A stretch of DNA of 64,000 nucleotides from positions 248,001-312,000 of the forward strand of contig CANGYF010000003.1 of the NCBI GenBank assembly GCA_947458265.1, read 5' to 3'. Below, piece after piece: positions 35,534 through 43,554 of the stretch. The position numbers and the translations under genes were made by a program. The notes under the pieces are model-generated. The model ran no database searches, was not told the DNA's origin, and saw only the letters and a list, made by a program, of their open reading frames with translations. The first letter of the stretch is position 1. Each line of letters starts with the position of its first letter. The stretch comes from Betaproteobacteria bacterium. GTDB taxonomy: Bacteria; Pseudomonadota; Gammaproteobacteria; Burkholderiales; CAIKXV01.

Positions 35534-36555
35534 CCGGGGCGGCGTCCTCGGTGGTCCTCACCACGCCGGTGCAGGATGCGTCGGCGTGGACCGGCGCCCG
35601 GCTGCGCGCGGGTCCAGAGGACTGGGTATGGAACCTGGCGCCGGCCACCCTGTCGGAGATCGATCGCGCCCTCGCTTCGGTGAAGCAGGCCGGCCGGCTG
35701 CTCGAGTCGGTGACCCGGGACGACTTCGCGCTGCCGTCGCTGTCGGCCGAGTTCGCGCGCATCGCCGATGCGCTGGAGCATGGACGTGGCTTCGTGCAGA
35801 TCCGCGGCCTGGATGCCCGGCGCTACGATGCCGATGACCTCGCCATCATCTTCTGGGGCGTTTCCGCGCACCTCGGCACCGCGATCTCGCAGAACGCGCG
35901 CGGCGACCTGCTCGGCTACGTGCGCGACGAAGGCCGCGACATGGCCGACGGTCGCACCCGCCTGTACCAGACCAGCCTGCGCCAGCGTTTCCACACGGAC
36001 ATCGGTGCCGACGTGGTCGGCCTGTGCTGCGTTCGTCCGGCGCGAGAGGGCGGACTCAGCATGGTCGCCAGCTCGGCTGCGGTCTACAACGCGATGCTCG
36101 AGCGGTATCCGTACCTGGTGGGCGTGCTCTACGACCGCTTCAACCTCGACTGGCGAGGCGAGCAGCCGCCTGGCGAGCCGGGCTGGTACAGCGAGCCGGT
36201 GTACGCATGGCACGATGGCAAGCTCTCCTGCCGCTTTTCAGCGACGCTGATCGAGAGTGCGCAGCGGGTCAGCGGCGAGGCATTGACGCCGGTGCAGCGT
36301 GAGGCACTGCAGCGCGTGGAGGAACTCGCGGAAGAGCTCTGCATCCAGGTCTCCTTCCGGCCGGGCGACATGCAGTTCATCAGCAACTACCGGGTGCTGC
36401 ACGACCGCACCGCGTTCCGCGACGATGGCGATCCGCAGCATGGCCGGCTGCTGTATCGGGTCTGGCTGACCCTGCCCGAGGCACGGTCGCTGCCGGAAGA
36501 ATGGGCAGGCGGCCGGGTGCGCAGCGGCATCGCGCGCCAGGAACGACCCGCCTGA
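35530..36555 (+). CDS. TauD/TfdA-family Fe(II)/2-oxoglutarate-type dioxygenase
   Basis: 341-residue member of the TauD/TfdA (clavaminate synthase-like) family. The iron facial triad is visible as RFHTDIGADVVGL (His and Asp) and NYRVLHDRTAF (distal His), and RLLYRVWL provides the arginine that would bind 2-oxoglutarate. GLDARRYDADDLAIIFW and GDLLGYVRDEG match the subgroup of larger TauD-like proteins. The start is a GTG at 35530 overlapping the hydrolase stop. Substrate unknown; pairing with an alpha/beta hydrolase and a downstream Bug receptor suggests catabolism of an imported compound. Confidence 0.85.
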   Translation: MTGAASSVVLTTPVQDASAWTGARLRAGPEDWVWNLAPATLSEIDRALASVKQAGRLLESVTRDDFALPSLSAEFARIADALEHGRGFVQIRGLDARRYDADDLAIIFWGVSAHLGTAISQNARGDLLGYVRDEGRDMADGRTRLYQTSLRQRFHTDIGADVVGLCCVRPAREGGLSMVASSAAVYNAMLERYPYLVGVLYDRFNLDWRGEQPPGEPGWYSEPVYAWHDGKLSCRFSATLIESAQRVSGEALTPVQREALQRVEELAEELCIQVSFRPGDMQFISNYRVLHDRTAFRDDGDPQHGRLLYRVWLTLPEARSLPEEWAGGRVRSGIARQERPA

Positions 36556-36660
36556 CCGACAACAGGTTCCGGACGAAGATTCGGAACGGAACTTGCTCGG
36601 TATCGACGGCAATGCCGTTGCCTGGCAGGTTCATTCGAACAACGAAAAGGGGTGGTCGAC

Positions 36661-37677
36661 ATGGGGATCAAGGTCAACGGGGACGAACCGATGTGCCTGG
36701 CGCGCACTGCGGCAGCATCCATTCTCGGCATCGCCGCGGCGTGTATCACGCTGCCGTCCGACGCTCTGGCCCAGGTCTGGCCGGCGAAACCGGTGCGCTT
36801 CATCCTGGGCTTCCCGCCCGGCGGCGGCTCGGACATCCTCGGCCGCATCGTCGCGGCGAAGATGCAGGAGCAGATGGGGCAGACCGTGGTGATCGAGAAC
36901 CGCCCCGGCGCATCGGGGAACATCGCAGCCGAGCAGGTGGCGAAGTCGGCGCCCGACGGCTACACGGTCTACCTCGCGCAGATCGCCGCGGTCGCGATCT
37001 CGCCGTCGCTGTTCCCGAAGCTCGGCTACGACCCGCTGCGCGACTTCGCACCGATCTCGCTGATCGCGACCGGTCCGAACGTGCTGGTCGTGCATCCTTC
37101 GCTGCCGGTGAAGAACGTGAAGGAACTGATCGCGCTGGCCCGCCAGCAGCCGGGGCAGATGAACTACGCCTCGGTCGGCCCGGGCAGTATCCAGCATCTG
37201 GCCGGCGAATCCTTCAACCTGCTCGCCGGCGTGAAGACGGTGCATGTGCCGTACAAGGGCAGTTCGCCCGCGGGCCTCGACCTGATGGCCGGGCAGGTGG
37301 CCTTCATGTTCGATTCCACGCCGCCGATCACAGCGTTCATCAAGTCCGGCCGGATGCGTGCGCTGGCGGTGACCACCGCGAAGCGCTCGCCGCTGCTGCC
37401 TGAAGTGCCCACCGTGGCGGAATCCGGGCTGCCGGGCTTCGACTTCGCGACCTGGTGGGGCCTGATGGCTCCGGCGGGCACGCCACGTCCGGTCATCGAT
37501 CGATTGAACGCGGAGCTCGGAAAGGCACTCCAGCATCCCGATGTGCGCGAGCGTATCCTCGGCGTCGGCGCCGAACCGGCGCATACGACACCCGAAGCCT
37601 TCGGTGCGCTGATCCGCAGCGAGATCGCGCGCTGGGCCAAGGTGATCAAGGCTGCCGGCGTGAAGGTCGACGGCTGA
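36661..37677 (+). CDS. Bug/TctC-family periplasmic solute-binding protein
   Basis: Receptor with signal peptide (AASILGIAAACITLPSDALA) and classic motifs VRFILGFPPGGGSD, VIENRPGASGN, YDPLRDFAPISL and HVPYKGSSPAGLD. The ATG at 36661 has an AAGGGG run upstream; the in-frame GTG at 36652 is less likely. It lies 105 bases after the TauD-like gene and 66 bases before an enoyl-CoA hydratase gene on the same strand, so an operon across 34652-38517 is plausible. Confidence 0.9.
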   Translation: MGIKVNGDEPMCLARTAAASILGIAAACITLPSDALAQVWPAKPVRFILGFPPGGGSDILGRIVAAKMQEQMGQTVVIENRPGASGNIAAEQVAKSAPDGYTVYLAQIAAVAISPSLFPKLGYDPLRDFAPISLIATGPNVLVVHPSLPVKNVKELIALARQQPGQMNYASVGPGSIQHLAGESFNLLAGVKTVHVPYKGSSPAGLDLMAGQVAFMFDSTPPITAFIKSGRMRALAVTTAKRSPLLPEVPTVAESGLPGFDFATWWGLMAPAGTPRPVIDRLNAELGKALQHPDVRERILGVGAEPAHTTPEAFGALIRSEIARWAKVIKAAGVKVDG

Positions 37678-37743
37678 GCCTGCCGCGGCACGGCGCAGAC
37701 TCGTGGAAGCTGCGCCGGCCGCACGTTCCACGGAGAAGACACG

Positions 37744-38517
37744 ATGACTGACCCCGTATTGCTCGAGCGCCCCGCAGACCATGTCGCGGTGGTGCGCATC
37801 AACCGTCCCGACGCGCGCAATGCGCTCAACATGGAAGTGCGCCGGCTGATCGCCGACCACCTCGCCGCGCTCACCGAAGATGCATCGGTGCGCTGCGTGA
37901 TCCTGGCCGGCGGCGAGAAGGCGTTCGCCGCGGGTGCGGACATCCGCGAGATGGCCGAGGCCGATCCGATCGAGATGATGAAGCGCAACGCGTTCCGCCT
38001 GTGGCAGGCGATCGCGCTCTGCCCGAAGCCGATGATCGCTGCGGTGCGCGGCTTCGCGCTCGGCGGCGGCTGCGAACTCGCGATGCACGCCGATATCATC
38101 GTCGCTGGCGATAGCGCGAAGTTCGGCCAGCCCGAGATCCGCATCGGCATCATCCCGGGTGGCGGTGGCACGCAGCGGCTGCCGCGGGCGGTGGGCAAGT
38201 TCAAGGCGATGAAGATGCTGCTCACCGGCGACATCATCACCGCGCAGGAGGCCGATGCGATGGGCCTGGTCAGCGAGGTCGTGCCGGATGCCGAGGTCGA
38301 GGCGCGTGCACTGGCGCTGGCCATGCAGATCGCCCAGCTGCCGCCGATTGCCGCGCGCCAGATCAAGGAATGCGTGCTGGCTGGCCAGGACACTTCGCTG
38401 CATGCCGGCTTGATGCTCGAGGCGAAGGCGATCCAGTTGTCGTTCGCGAGCTTCGACCAGAAGGAAGGCATGGCTGCCTTCATCGAGAAGCGCAAGCCGG
38501 GGTTCGAGGGGCGCTGA
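37744..38517 (+). CDS. Enoyl-CoA hydratase (crotonase family)
   Basis: 257-residue crotonase with both catalytic glutamates: one in ALGGGCELAM and the other in QPEIRIGIIPGGGGTQRL, as in true 2-enoyl-CoA hydratases of beta-oxidation and phenylacetate catabolism. INRPDARNALN, EKAFAAGADIREM and the C-terminal FASFDQKEGMAAFIEKRKP are standard. It ends a possible operon beginning at 34652 and is convergent with a lipoprotein gene. Confidence 0.93.
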   Translation: MTDPVLLERPADHVAVVRINRPDARNALNMEVRRLIADHLAALTEDASVRCVILAGGEKAFAAGADIREMAEADPIEMMKRNAFRLWQAIALCPKPMIAAVRGFALGGGCELAMHADIIVAGDSAKFGQPEIRIGIIPGGGGTQRLPRAVGKFKAMKMLLTGDIITAQEADAMGLVSEVVPDAEVEARALALAMQIAQLPPIAARQIKECVLAGQDTSLHAGLMLEAKAIQLSFASFDQKEGMAAFIEKRKPGFEGR

Positions 38518-38585
38518 AGGCGGCGGCCGGCAGGGACCTTTCGGTCGGGTGCTGCGGGCGGACCTGCGTCAGCGACGGACGTGCG

Positions 38586-39314
38586 TCAGCGATGCTTCGG
38601 AAGGCTGCGCAGCACGGCATCGGCCGGAAAGGCGTCGCCTGACGCGCCGGCCCGGGCGAGTTTCGCCCAGGTCCATACGATGCGGTCTCCCCTGGGGATC
38701 GAAAAGAAGGTGACGTCCCCCCAGCCGACCGTCGCAGCCGGCTGAGGGATCACGACCTTCTGGCCGACCAGCAGCGCGCCGTCTTCGGTGATCGTCAACC
38801 GAGCTTCCTCGGTGCCGCCCCCAGCGGTCTGTATGCCGGTGTTGTAGTCGCGCGCGAGGCGCATCCACCCCTGGCTGCAGTCGAAGCCATGGAACTTCGG
38901 TTCCCATCCGTCCGGATACTGGCGCAGCCGCGCATCGAAACCCTGGCCGGGTACGCGTCCCTTCAGCGTGATGCGCCGTGCCTTCTCGTCGGGCGGAAGG
39001 ATCCAGAGCAGGGCATCGGGTCCCATCGCCAGCAGGAGGAAGCCGCCGGTGTAGCCTTCGGCGCGCGAGCCATTCTCGCGGTATCCGAACGCGCGGCCAT
39101 CGACGGGCGGCCAGGCATAGACGCCGGACAGTTGTGGACAGCCGATGCGCGTCCGGAGCGTGCCGAAGGTGGCGGGCGGGGTGTCCGACCCGACGGTCTC
39201 CTGCATCGGGCAGCCTGCAAGCAGCCCGGTCGTCGCGAGCAGCACGGCGATCGCCGCGTGCCTTGTTCGCAGGCCCTTCAGGAGGACATGCCTGTGCCAG
39301 CGTGCATGCCGCAT
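38586..39314 (-). CDS. Hypothetical lipoprotein
   Basis: I recognise no family. The 242-residue product has a hydrophobic stretch (AAIAVLLATTGLLAGC) ending in a lipobox with Cys35, so export and lipidation are likely; the 20 basic residues before it are longer than usual and an internal start is possible. The mature part contains a GTLRTRIGCPQLSGVYAWPP segment and aromatic/Gly-rich strands, and two further cysteines that could form a disulfide. It lies 16 bases upstream of nothing on its strand except the thioesterase gene (start 39726), which precedes it in the same direction. Confidence 0.72.
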   Translation of the reverse strand: MRHARWHRHVLLKGLRTRHAAIAVLLATTGLLAGCPMQETVGSDTPPATFGTLRTRIGCPQLSGVYAWPPVDGRAFGYRENGSRAEGYTGGFLLLAMGPDALLWILPPDEKARRITLKGRVPGQGFDARLRQYPDGWEPKFHGFDCSQGWMRLARDYNTGIQTAGGGTEEARLTITEDGALLVGQKVVIPQPAATVGWGDVTFFSIPRGDRIVWTWAKLARAGASGDAFPADAVLRSLPKHR

Positions 39315-39330
39315 GCGCTCGGAGCGGGTG

Positions 39331-39726
39331 TCACTGCTTCAGTGCCTCGAGCTTCGCTTTCACCCGTTCGTCGTACTTCGCAGGGTCGACGATGAAGCGG
39401 GTGTGGGTACCTTCACCGACCTTCTCGACTTCGTCGAACACCTCGACGCGGAACGACAGGCGCCGTCGGTCCACCTCGATCAGTTCCACTTCCGCGCGCA
39501 CCTGCTGCGCCGGGAACGACGGCGCGAGGTGGCGTATCTCGACCGCGGTACCCAGCGTGCGCTGCTCGGCCAGAAGGTAAGGCTCGATCGTGTGGATCGC
39601 CGCGCGCTCGACCAGCAGCACCATCGACGGTGTCGAGAACACCGGCACGACGCCGCGCGTCATGCACAGGTCCTCGGTCACCTGCCAGGAAAGCGATCCC
39701 TTGAGCCCAGCTTGGAGTCCGGACAT
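39331..39726 (-). CDS. Hotdog-fold thioesterase, FlK-like
   Basis: 131-residue single hotdog domain resembling fluoroacetyl-CoA thioesterase-type proteins: VFSTPSMVLLVERAAIHTIEPYL holds the Thr/Glu active-site region, GTAVEIRHLAPSFPAQQVRAE the substrate-gating His, and LSFRVEVFDEVEKVGEGTHTRFIVD the closing strands. It probably hydrolyses a small acyl-CoA. It is 11 bases downstream of the aldo/keto reductase on the same strand and 16 bases upstream of the lipoprotein gene. Confidence 0.86.
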   Translation of the reverse strand: MSGLQAGLKGSLSWQVTEDLCMTRGVVPVFSTPSMVLLVERAAIHTIEPYLLAEQRTLGTAVEIRHLAPSFPAQQVRAEVELIEVDRRRLSFRVEVFDEVEKVGEGTHTRFIVDPAKYDERVKAKLEALKQ

Positions 39727-39737
39727 GGTGTGCTCGC

Positions 39738-40712
39738 TCAGACCAGCACGCCCTTCAGCTGCGCCTCGGGATAGCGCGTGCCGGCGATGGCCGCCGGCGA
39801 GAACGTCTCCGACAGCGTCGCGATCTCATCGGCAGTCAGCGTGATCTCGGCAGCGCCGAGGTTCTCCTCGAGGAAGGTGCGGCGCTTGGTGCCCGGGATC
39901 GGCACGATGAACTCGCCCTGCGCCATCACCCAGGCGATCGCGACCTGCGACGGGGTCGCCTTGCGCTCCGCTGCGATGCGCTCGAGCGGGGCGAGCAGCG
40001 CGACGTTCTTCGCGACGTTCTCCGGCAGGTAGCGCGGATGCTGGCGGCGGCGGTCCTTCTCGATCAACGCGTCGAGCGTCTTGATCGTCGCCGACAGGAA
40101 GCCACGGCCGAGCGGGGCATAGGCCATGTAGCCGACGCCGAGTTCCTTGCAGGCGGCGATCAGGCCGTTCTCTGCATCGCGCGACCAGAGCGAGTACTCG
40201 GTCTCGACCATGTCGATCGTCGCCGACTTCATGGCCTTGCGCAGCGTGTCGGGACCGGCTTCGGACAGCACCAGGTAGCGAACCTTGCCCTGCTCCTGCA
40301 GCCGCTTCATCGCGCCCACCGTCTCTTCGATCGGCACGTTCGGGTCGACCCGATGCAGGCCGTAGATGTCGATCTCGTCGACGCCCAGCCGCTTCAGGCT
40401 CTTGTCGCAGGCCTCGACCGCGTACTCCGGCCGGCCGTTCACGCCACCACCACCCATCAGGTTGCCGAACTTCGTGCAGACGATCGCTTCCTTGCGCCGG
40501 CCCTTGATCGCCTTGGCGACCAGTTCCTCGTTGACGCCGTTGCCGTACGCATCGGAGGTGACCAGCAGGTTGCAGCCGAGGTCCATCGCGCGATGCATCG
40601 TGGCGATCGACTCTGCGTCGTCAGGCGTGCCGTAGGAGATCGACATGCCCATGCAGCCCAGGCCGATGGCCGAGACCTGCGGACCGTTTGCGCCGAGTTT
40701 GCGTTGCTTCAT
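39738..40712 (-). CDS. Aldo/keto reductase
   Basis: 324-residue NADPH-dependent aldo/keto reductase of the AKR13-like group. It has [20 protein letters not shown] at the N-terminus, the catalytic Asp/Tyr in [12 protein letters not shown], the Lys in VCTKFGN, the His in YGLHRVDP and the cofactor site [15 protein letters not shown]. The substrate is an unspecified carbonyl. It lies 45 bases downstream of the FAH-family gene, so it may be the second gene of the 41447-38586 minus-strand run. Confidence 0.92.
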   Translation of the reverse strand: MKQRKLGANGPQVSAIGLGCMGMSISYGTPDDAESIATMHRAMDLGCNLLVTSDAYGNGVNEELVAKAIKGRRKEAIVCTKFGNLMGGGGVNGRPEYAVEACDKSLKRLGVDEIDIYGLHRVDPNVPIEETVGAMKRLQEQGKVRYLVLSEAGPDTLRKAMKSATIDMVETEYSLWSRDAENGLIAACKELGVGYMAYAPLGRGFLSATIKTLDALIEKDRRRQHPRYLPENVAKNVALLAPLERIAAERKATPSQVAIAWVMAQGEFIVPIPGTKRRTFLEENLGAAEITLTADEIATLSETFSPAAIAGTRYPEAQLKGVLV

Positions 40713-40757
40713 CTGTCCAGCTCCCGGGGTGGTTGGTGACTTGAAGACGGCAGGAAG

Positions 40758-41447
40758 TTACTTCGCGTAGGTGACGAACAGGTCGTCGAAGCCGTCGACA
40801 TGGCCGTGCAGCGTGTCGCCCGGGAAGCACGGGCCGACGCCGGCCGGGGTGCCCATCATGATGATGTCGCCGGGGAACAGCTCGACCAGGTGCGACAGGT
40901 AGGAGATGGTCTCGGGCGTGTTCCAGATGTGCTGGTTCAGGTCGCCCTTCTGCTTCACCTCGCCATTGACCTTCAGCCAGATCGCGCCGCTGTCCGGATG
41001 CCCGATCTGCGCAGCCTTCTTCAGGCCGGTGCACGGGGCCGACTGGTCGAAGCCCTTGCCCATCTCCCACGGGCGGCCCATCTTCTTGGCTTCGCCCTGC
41101 AGGTCGCGGCGGGTCATGTCGAGACCGACACCGTAGCCGTAGACATGGTCCAGCGCCTTGTCCTGCGCGATGTTCTTGCCGCCGGTGCCGATCGCCACCA
41201 CCAGCTCGATCTCGTGGTGCAGGTCCTTCGTGCCGACCGGGAACGGGATGGTCTGGTTGTTCGGGACGATCGCGTCGGTCGGCTTCTGGAAGAAGAACGG
41301 CGGCTCGCGGTCGGGATCGTGGCCCATCTCGCGCGCATGGTCGGCGTAGTTGCGGCCGACGCAGTAGATCCGGCGGACCGGGAAGGTGGCGGTTTCGCCT
41401 TCCACCGGCAGCGAGGTGGTTTTCGGGACTTCGATCACGTAGCTCAT
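40758..41447 (-). CDS. Fumarylacetoacetate hydrolase family, fumarylpyruvate hydrolase-like
   Basis: 229-residue FAH-fold enzyme that should cleave a C-C bond in an acylpyruvate, such as fumarylpyruvate in the gentisate route. It has the IYCVGRNYADHAREMG motif, HHEIELVVAIG with the metal-binding glutamates, GVGLDMTRRDLQ with an Asp ligand, and PGDIIMMGTPAGVGP. The start at 41447 is preceded by an AAGGA-type site. Its size and N-terminal PVRRIYCVGRN pattern match NagK-type fumarylpyruvate hydrolases. The FAD monooxygenase at 46434 would fit the same ring-cleavage catabolism, though it is on another transcript. Confidence 0.88.
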   Translation of the reverse strand: MSYVIEVPKTTSLPVEGETATFPVRRIYCVGRNYADHAREMGHDPDREPPFFFQKPTDAIVPNNQTIPFPVGTKDLHHEIELVVAIGTGGKNIAQDKALDHVYGYGVGLDMTRRDLQGEAKKMGRPWEMGKGFDQSAPCTGLKKAAQIGHPDSGAIWLKVNGEVKQKGDLNQHIWNTPETISYLSHLVELFPGDIIMMGTPAGVGPCFPGDTLHGHVDGFDDLFVTYAK

Positions 41448-41676
41448 GCGATCCTCAAGGAGTGGCTGGACGGAACCCGGCATTCTGCCAGAGTCGTGGG
41501 CACTCCGAGCGCGCGCCGCAAACGGCCGTGTCGGCGCAGAGCCCGCGGTTCTTCCCGTTCGCCCCTGGATGCAGGCGTGGCGCCACAAGGCTCACGGCTG
41601 GTCTGGTGCGTGGCGGGTCCGTCAGCCAGCACGGGCGGCTGGACGCAGCCTTCAGGGTGCGTCCGCAGAGGGAGGC

Positions 41677-41753
41677 TGGCGCGCCCGGCGGGATTCGAAC
41701 CCACGACCCCAGGCTTCGGAGGCCTGTACTCTATCCAGCTGAGCTACGGGCGC
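41677..41753 (-). tRNA. tRNA-Arg (CCG)
   Basis: A 77-base cloverleaf on the minus strand runs from 41753 to 41677 with an encoded CCA. The acceptor stem GCGCCCG pairs with CGGGCGC, the D arm reads TAGCTCAGCTGGATAGAG, and the anticodon loop CTCCGAA between CAGGC and GCCTG gives CCG, reading the CGG arginine codon. The T arm has GGTTCGAATCC. Confidence 0.97.
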
Positions 41754-41909
41754 CAAGCTGCGCGAAGGATAGCCGTTTTCCGGGGGGCGGTCCAACCGGG
41801 GCCCGGATGACAGGCCGGGAGGCCGGTCTTTCGCGCTGCACGGCCGCCAGGCGCGTTGCAGCGCGTGCGTCGCAGAATCGCGCTATCGTTCCCGTCGGAG
41901 GAAACGAAC

Positions 41910-42776
41910 ATGCGCGAAAAACTCGAATCGATGCAGGCGGCCGCGGCCCGGGTGAAGTCGGGTACCAGCCTGGTGATGAGCGCCAACCTGGAACGGCCGC
42001 CGATGGCCTTCCTGCGCGAACTGGTCCGGCGCAAGGTGCGCGACCTGCGCGTGATCGGCGTGGTCGGTGGCGATCTCAACATCGATTTCCTGGTCGGGGC
42101 CGGCGCGGTCTCGGTGGTCGATACCTGCAGCGTGACCATGGGCGAGTTCGCGCGCACCGGTCCCAACTTCGCCCGGCATGTCCTGGACGCACGGGTAAGG
42201 GCCCTCGACAACACGTGAGGGGTGTTGTTCTCTCAGGCCCAGGCTGGGTCTATGGGTCTTCCGTACGTGCCGGTGATCGGGCTGGTCGGCACCGACCTGC
42301 TCGCCCGCCGCGACGACATGGTGGTTGCGCCCGATCCTTTCGGTGACGGCAAGAAGAGTGTGGTCGCGCGGGCGATGCGGCCCGACGTGGCGGTGTTCCA
42401 TGCGCAGTGCGCCGACCGTGCCGGCAACGTGTCGTTCGGCTACCACGTCGAGGCGGTGATGCTGGCCGAGGCGTCCGCGCAGGTGGTGGTGACGGTCGAG
42501 GAGATCGTCGATCGCGTGACCGAGAAGACGGCCGACGGTGCCTTCCTGCCGTCGATCCTGATCGATGCGGTGGTGCATGCGCCGTTCGGTGCGCATCCGG
42601 GCGGGCTTACGGGGCGCTACCCGGTCGATCGCGACGCAATGCGTGCGTATGCAGCAGCCGCGCAGTCGGACGAGACCTTCGCTGCATGGCTCGATGAACA
42701 CGTCTTGGGCGTCGACGACCAGGCCGACTATGTCGAGCGCTTCGTCCCCGATGCGATCCGCGGGGGCCGGCGATGA
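41910..42776 (+). CDS. CoA-transferase-fold alpha subunit with in-frame TGA at codon 103 (candidate selenoprotein)
   Basis: Alpha subunit of a class I CoA-transferase/IpdA-type enzyme. Codons 1-102 (from the ATG at 41910, GGAGGA seven bases upstream) encode the N-terminal half with PMAFLRELVRRKVRDL and GGDLNIDFLVGAGAV. A single TGA at 42216-42218 interrupts, and the same frame then continues with QAGSMGLPYVPVIGLVGTDLL to a TGA that overlaps the beta-subunit start. The sequence matches family members on both sides without a gap, so only this codon is abnormal. After it come rare codons for this genome (TTG, TCT, GCT, GGT, CTT) and a hairpin. I read the TGA as probable selenocysteine; a nonsense mutation or sequencing error remains possible. 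By memory-based alignment residue 103 corresponds to the active-site Glu of IpdA. Confidence 0.7.
42230..42256 (+). promoter_or_regulatory. SECIS-like hairpin downstream of the in-frame TGA
   Basis: The upper stem pairs 42235-42240 with 42246-42251 (six pairs, one G-U), closing the loop AGGCT at 42241-42245 with guanines at 42242 and 42243. Below it, 42230-42232 can pair with 42254-42256 across small bulges. The loop begins 22 bases after the TGA, inside the range I recall for bacterial SECIS elements, and a G among the first loop bases is the feature SelB-dependent elements share. Folding was done by eye. Confidence 0.5.
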
Positions 42777-43516
42777 GCGACCCGCGCGGTTACAACGACG
42801 ACGAGCTGATGGCAGTGCTGCTGTCGCGCGAGGTGCGCGACGGCGAGATCTCCGCCTGCGGTGCGCTGTCGCAGATCCCGGCCACAGGCCTGCTGCTGGC
42901 GAAGCATACGCATGCGCCCGACGCCGAGCTGATCATCCTGAACACGGTGTTCCGGCCGTTCCACACCTCGCGCCAGTTCCACTTCCTCGCGCAGCGCGGT
43001 GAACTCGGGCTGTTCTTCGTGAGCGGCGTGCAGATCGACCGCCGCGGCAACTACAACCTGCACCAGCTGGGCGAAGACCCCGACCATCCGACGATGCGCT
43101 TCCCCGGTGGCTACGGCGGCGGGATGATCTACTACTGTGCGCAGCGCACCGTGGTGTTCCGCACCGAGCACACCCGGCGTTCGCTGGTCGAGCACTGCGA
43201 CTTCGTGTCTGCCGCCGGCGCCACGCCGCCGGATGTACTTCGGCTCGGCGGCCCGAGCAAGGTGGTCACGCCGAAGGCGACGCTGGGTTTCGACGCCGGG
43301 GCCAGCGAACTGCGCCTGGACTCGGTGCATCCCGGCCACACGATCGACGAGGTGCGCGAGAACACCGGCTTCGACCTGGGCGACACCTCGACGGTGCCGG
43401 CAACCGGTGCGCCGACTTCGGAAGAACTGCGCGTGCTGCGCACGGTCGTTCGGCCGCTGATGATCGAGACCGGGACCTATGCGCGCTGGGCGGAACGGGC
43501 GATCGCGGCAGGGTGA
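42773..43516 (+). CDS. CoA-transferase-fold beta subunit
   Basis: Partner of the TGA-containing alpha subunit, starting at an ATG that overlaps its stop by four bases. The 247-residue product matches IpdB/GctB-type beta subunits: GALSQIPATGLLLAKHTHAPDAELI, VSGVQIDRRGNYNLHQLG, GGPSKVVTPKATLGFD and HPGHTIDEVRENTGFDL. The Glu of class I CoA-transferases expected shortly after the APD-xxLI strand (a GEA-like motif) is not there; the segment reads ILNTVFRPFHTS. The frame is intact throughout, which argues that the alpha subunit is also under selection. Confidence 0.88.
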   Translation: MSDPRGYNDDELMAVLLSREVRDGEISACGALSQIPATGLLLAKHTHAPDAELIILNTVFRPFHTSRQFHFLAQRGELGLFFVSGVQIDRRGNYNLHQLGEDPDHPTMRFPGGYGGGMIYYCAQRTVVFRTEHTRRSLVEHCDFVSAAGATPPDVLRLGGPSKVVTPKATLGFDAGASELRLDSVHPGHTIDEVRENTGFDLGDTSTVPATGAPTSEELRVLRTVVRPLMIETGTYARWAERAIAAG

Positions 43517-43554
43517 TAGCATCGACGCCTGATCTTCCTGCCCGGAGTGCCGAG

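Noticed and set aside
36652-37677. GTG at 36652 as start of the fourth Bug gene
   Set aside because: The ATG at 36661 has the better-spaced AAGGGG site; the signal peptide is complete with either.
41448-41676. Possible small genes between the FAH-family gene and tRNA-Arg
   Set aside because: The open frames there run into the tRNA and have no motif or ribosome-binding site; it is probably leader and promoter sequence.
42222-42776. Independent gene starting at GTG 42222 after the TGA
   Set aside because: The GTG lies three bases after the stop with no spaced ribosome-binding site, and the sequence is the second half of one CoA-transferase fold; a read-through or selenocysteine explanation, or a nonsense mutation, fits better than a separate protein.
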